Positions 40,089 to 40,111 of a DNA stretch of 40,111 nucleotides are shown piece by piece. Under the pieces are notes generated by a model. It was given only the letters and a program-made list of their open reading frames with translations. It made no database searches and was not told the DNA's origin. The position numbers and the translations under genes are program-made. The stretch's first letter is position 1; every line of letters begins with the position of its first letter. The DNA is from GWF2-30-66 sp042576225 (GTDB lineage Bacteria; Babelota; Babeliae; Babelales; Vermiphilaceae). The stretch is taken from assembly GCA_042576225.1 (NCBI GenBank), contig JBHPCA010000009.1:1-40111 (forward strand), read 5' to 3'.

Positions 40089-40111
40089 TCATTGGGTTGT
40101 TTTAGGGGTCC

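Overview
AT-rich bacterial DNA, densely packed with genes on both strands. An OprB-type porin and many Sec signal peptides indicate a diderm. Roughly half of the genes begin with a signal peptide. Several products look eukaryote-directed: two RING-IBR-RING (RBR) ubiquitin-ligase-like proteins, a methyltransferase ending in an RBR-type RING2 module, and an ankyrin-repeat protein. Together this suggests an obligately host-associated intracellular bacterium, probably of protists. My best guess is candidate phylum Dependentiae (TM6/Babeliae); this is inferred from gene content and no phylogeny was run. No tRNA, rRNA, CRISPR array or insertion sequence was seen.

Layout. 1-60: start of a secreted protein, cut by the window edge. 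0.5-5 kb (minus strand): secreted ankyrin protein, groES-groEL, a VOC-family protein. 5.2-7 kb: rpe (plus) converging on a lysine-rich secreted repeat protein. 7.4-11.1 kb: two secreted RBR proteins flanking an oppositely oriented signal-peptide-bearing uracil phosphoribosyltransferase. 11.2-14.6 kb: aspartate beta-decarboxylase/aminotransferase plus an AspT-type aspartate:alanine antiporter, then a convergent OprB porin. 16-21 kb: small secreted lysine-rich protein, a palindrome-flanked AAA/DUF4143 ATPase, clpB. 21-26.5 kb: two divergent secreted proteins, one of 1479 residues with phage tail-fibre-like repeats and a predicted beta-helix. 26.7-29.7 kb: AbiEi-like regulator overlapping an exported ArsM-like methyltransferase fused to a RING2 module, convergent with a MetK that carries a signal peptide. 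29.8-34 kb: PPC-domain protein, zinc-ribbon protein, TPR-glycosyltransferase, exported DEDDy exonuclease, DUF3175 protein, exported phosphoribosyltransferase. 34-40.1 kb: a second DUF4143 ATPase preceded by 33-bp repeats, an exported MutS-like ATPase divergent from a TetR regulator with an operator-like palindrome between them, a Cys/His-repeat secreted protein, and a GNAT acetyltransferase with a disrupted 5' end.

How it may fit together. The most striking theme is an exported toolkit aimed at host processes. Three proteins carry the RBR RING2 catalytic-cysteine motif, and one of them ends in a UIM-like ubiquitin-binding motif. Two otherwise unrelated exported proteins, the ankyrin protein and the exonuclease, share a nearly identical basic C-terminal tail containing KKRK, which resembles a nuclear localisation or sorting signal. 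Several normally cytosolic enzymes (MetK, UPRT, a purine-type PRTase, a MutS-like ATPase) have leader peptides, so they may work outside the bacterial cytoplasm where host ATP and PRPP are available. The AsdA-AspT pair could generate proton motive force from host aspartate. All functional links beyond the sequence motifs are inference.
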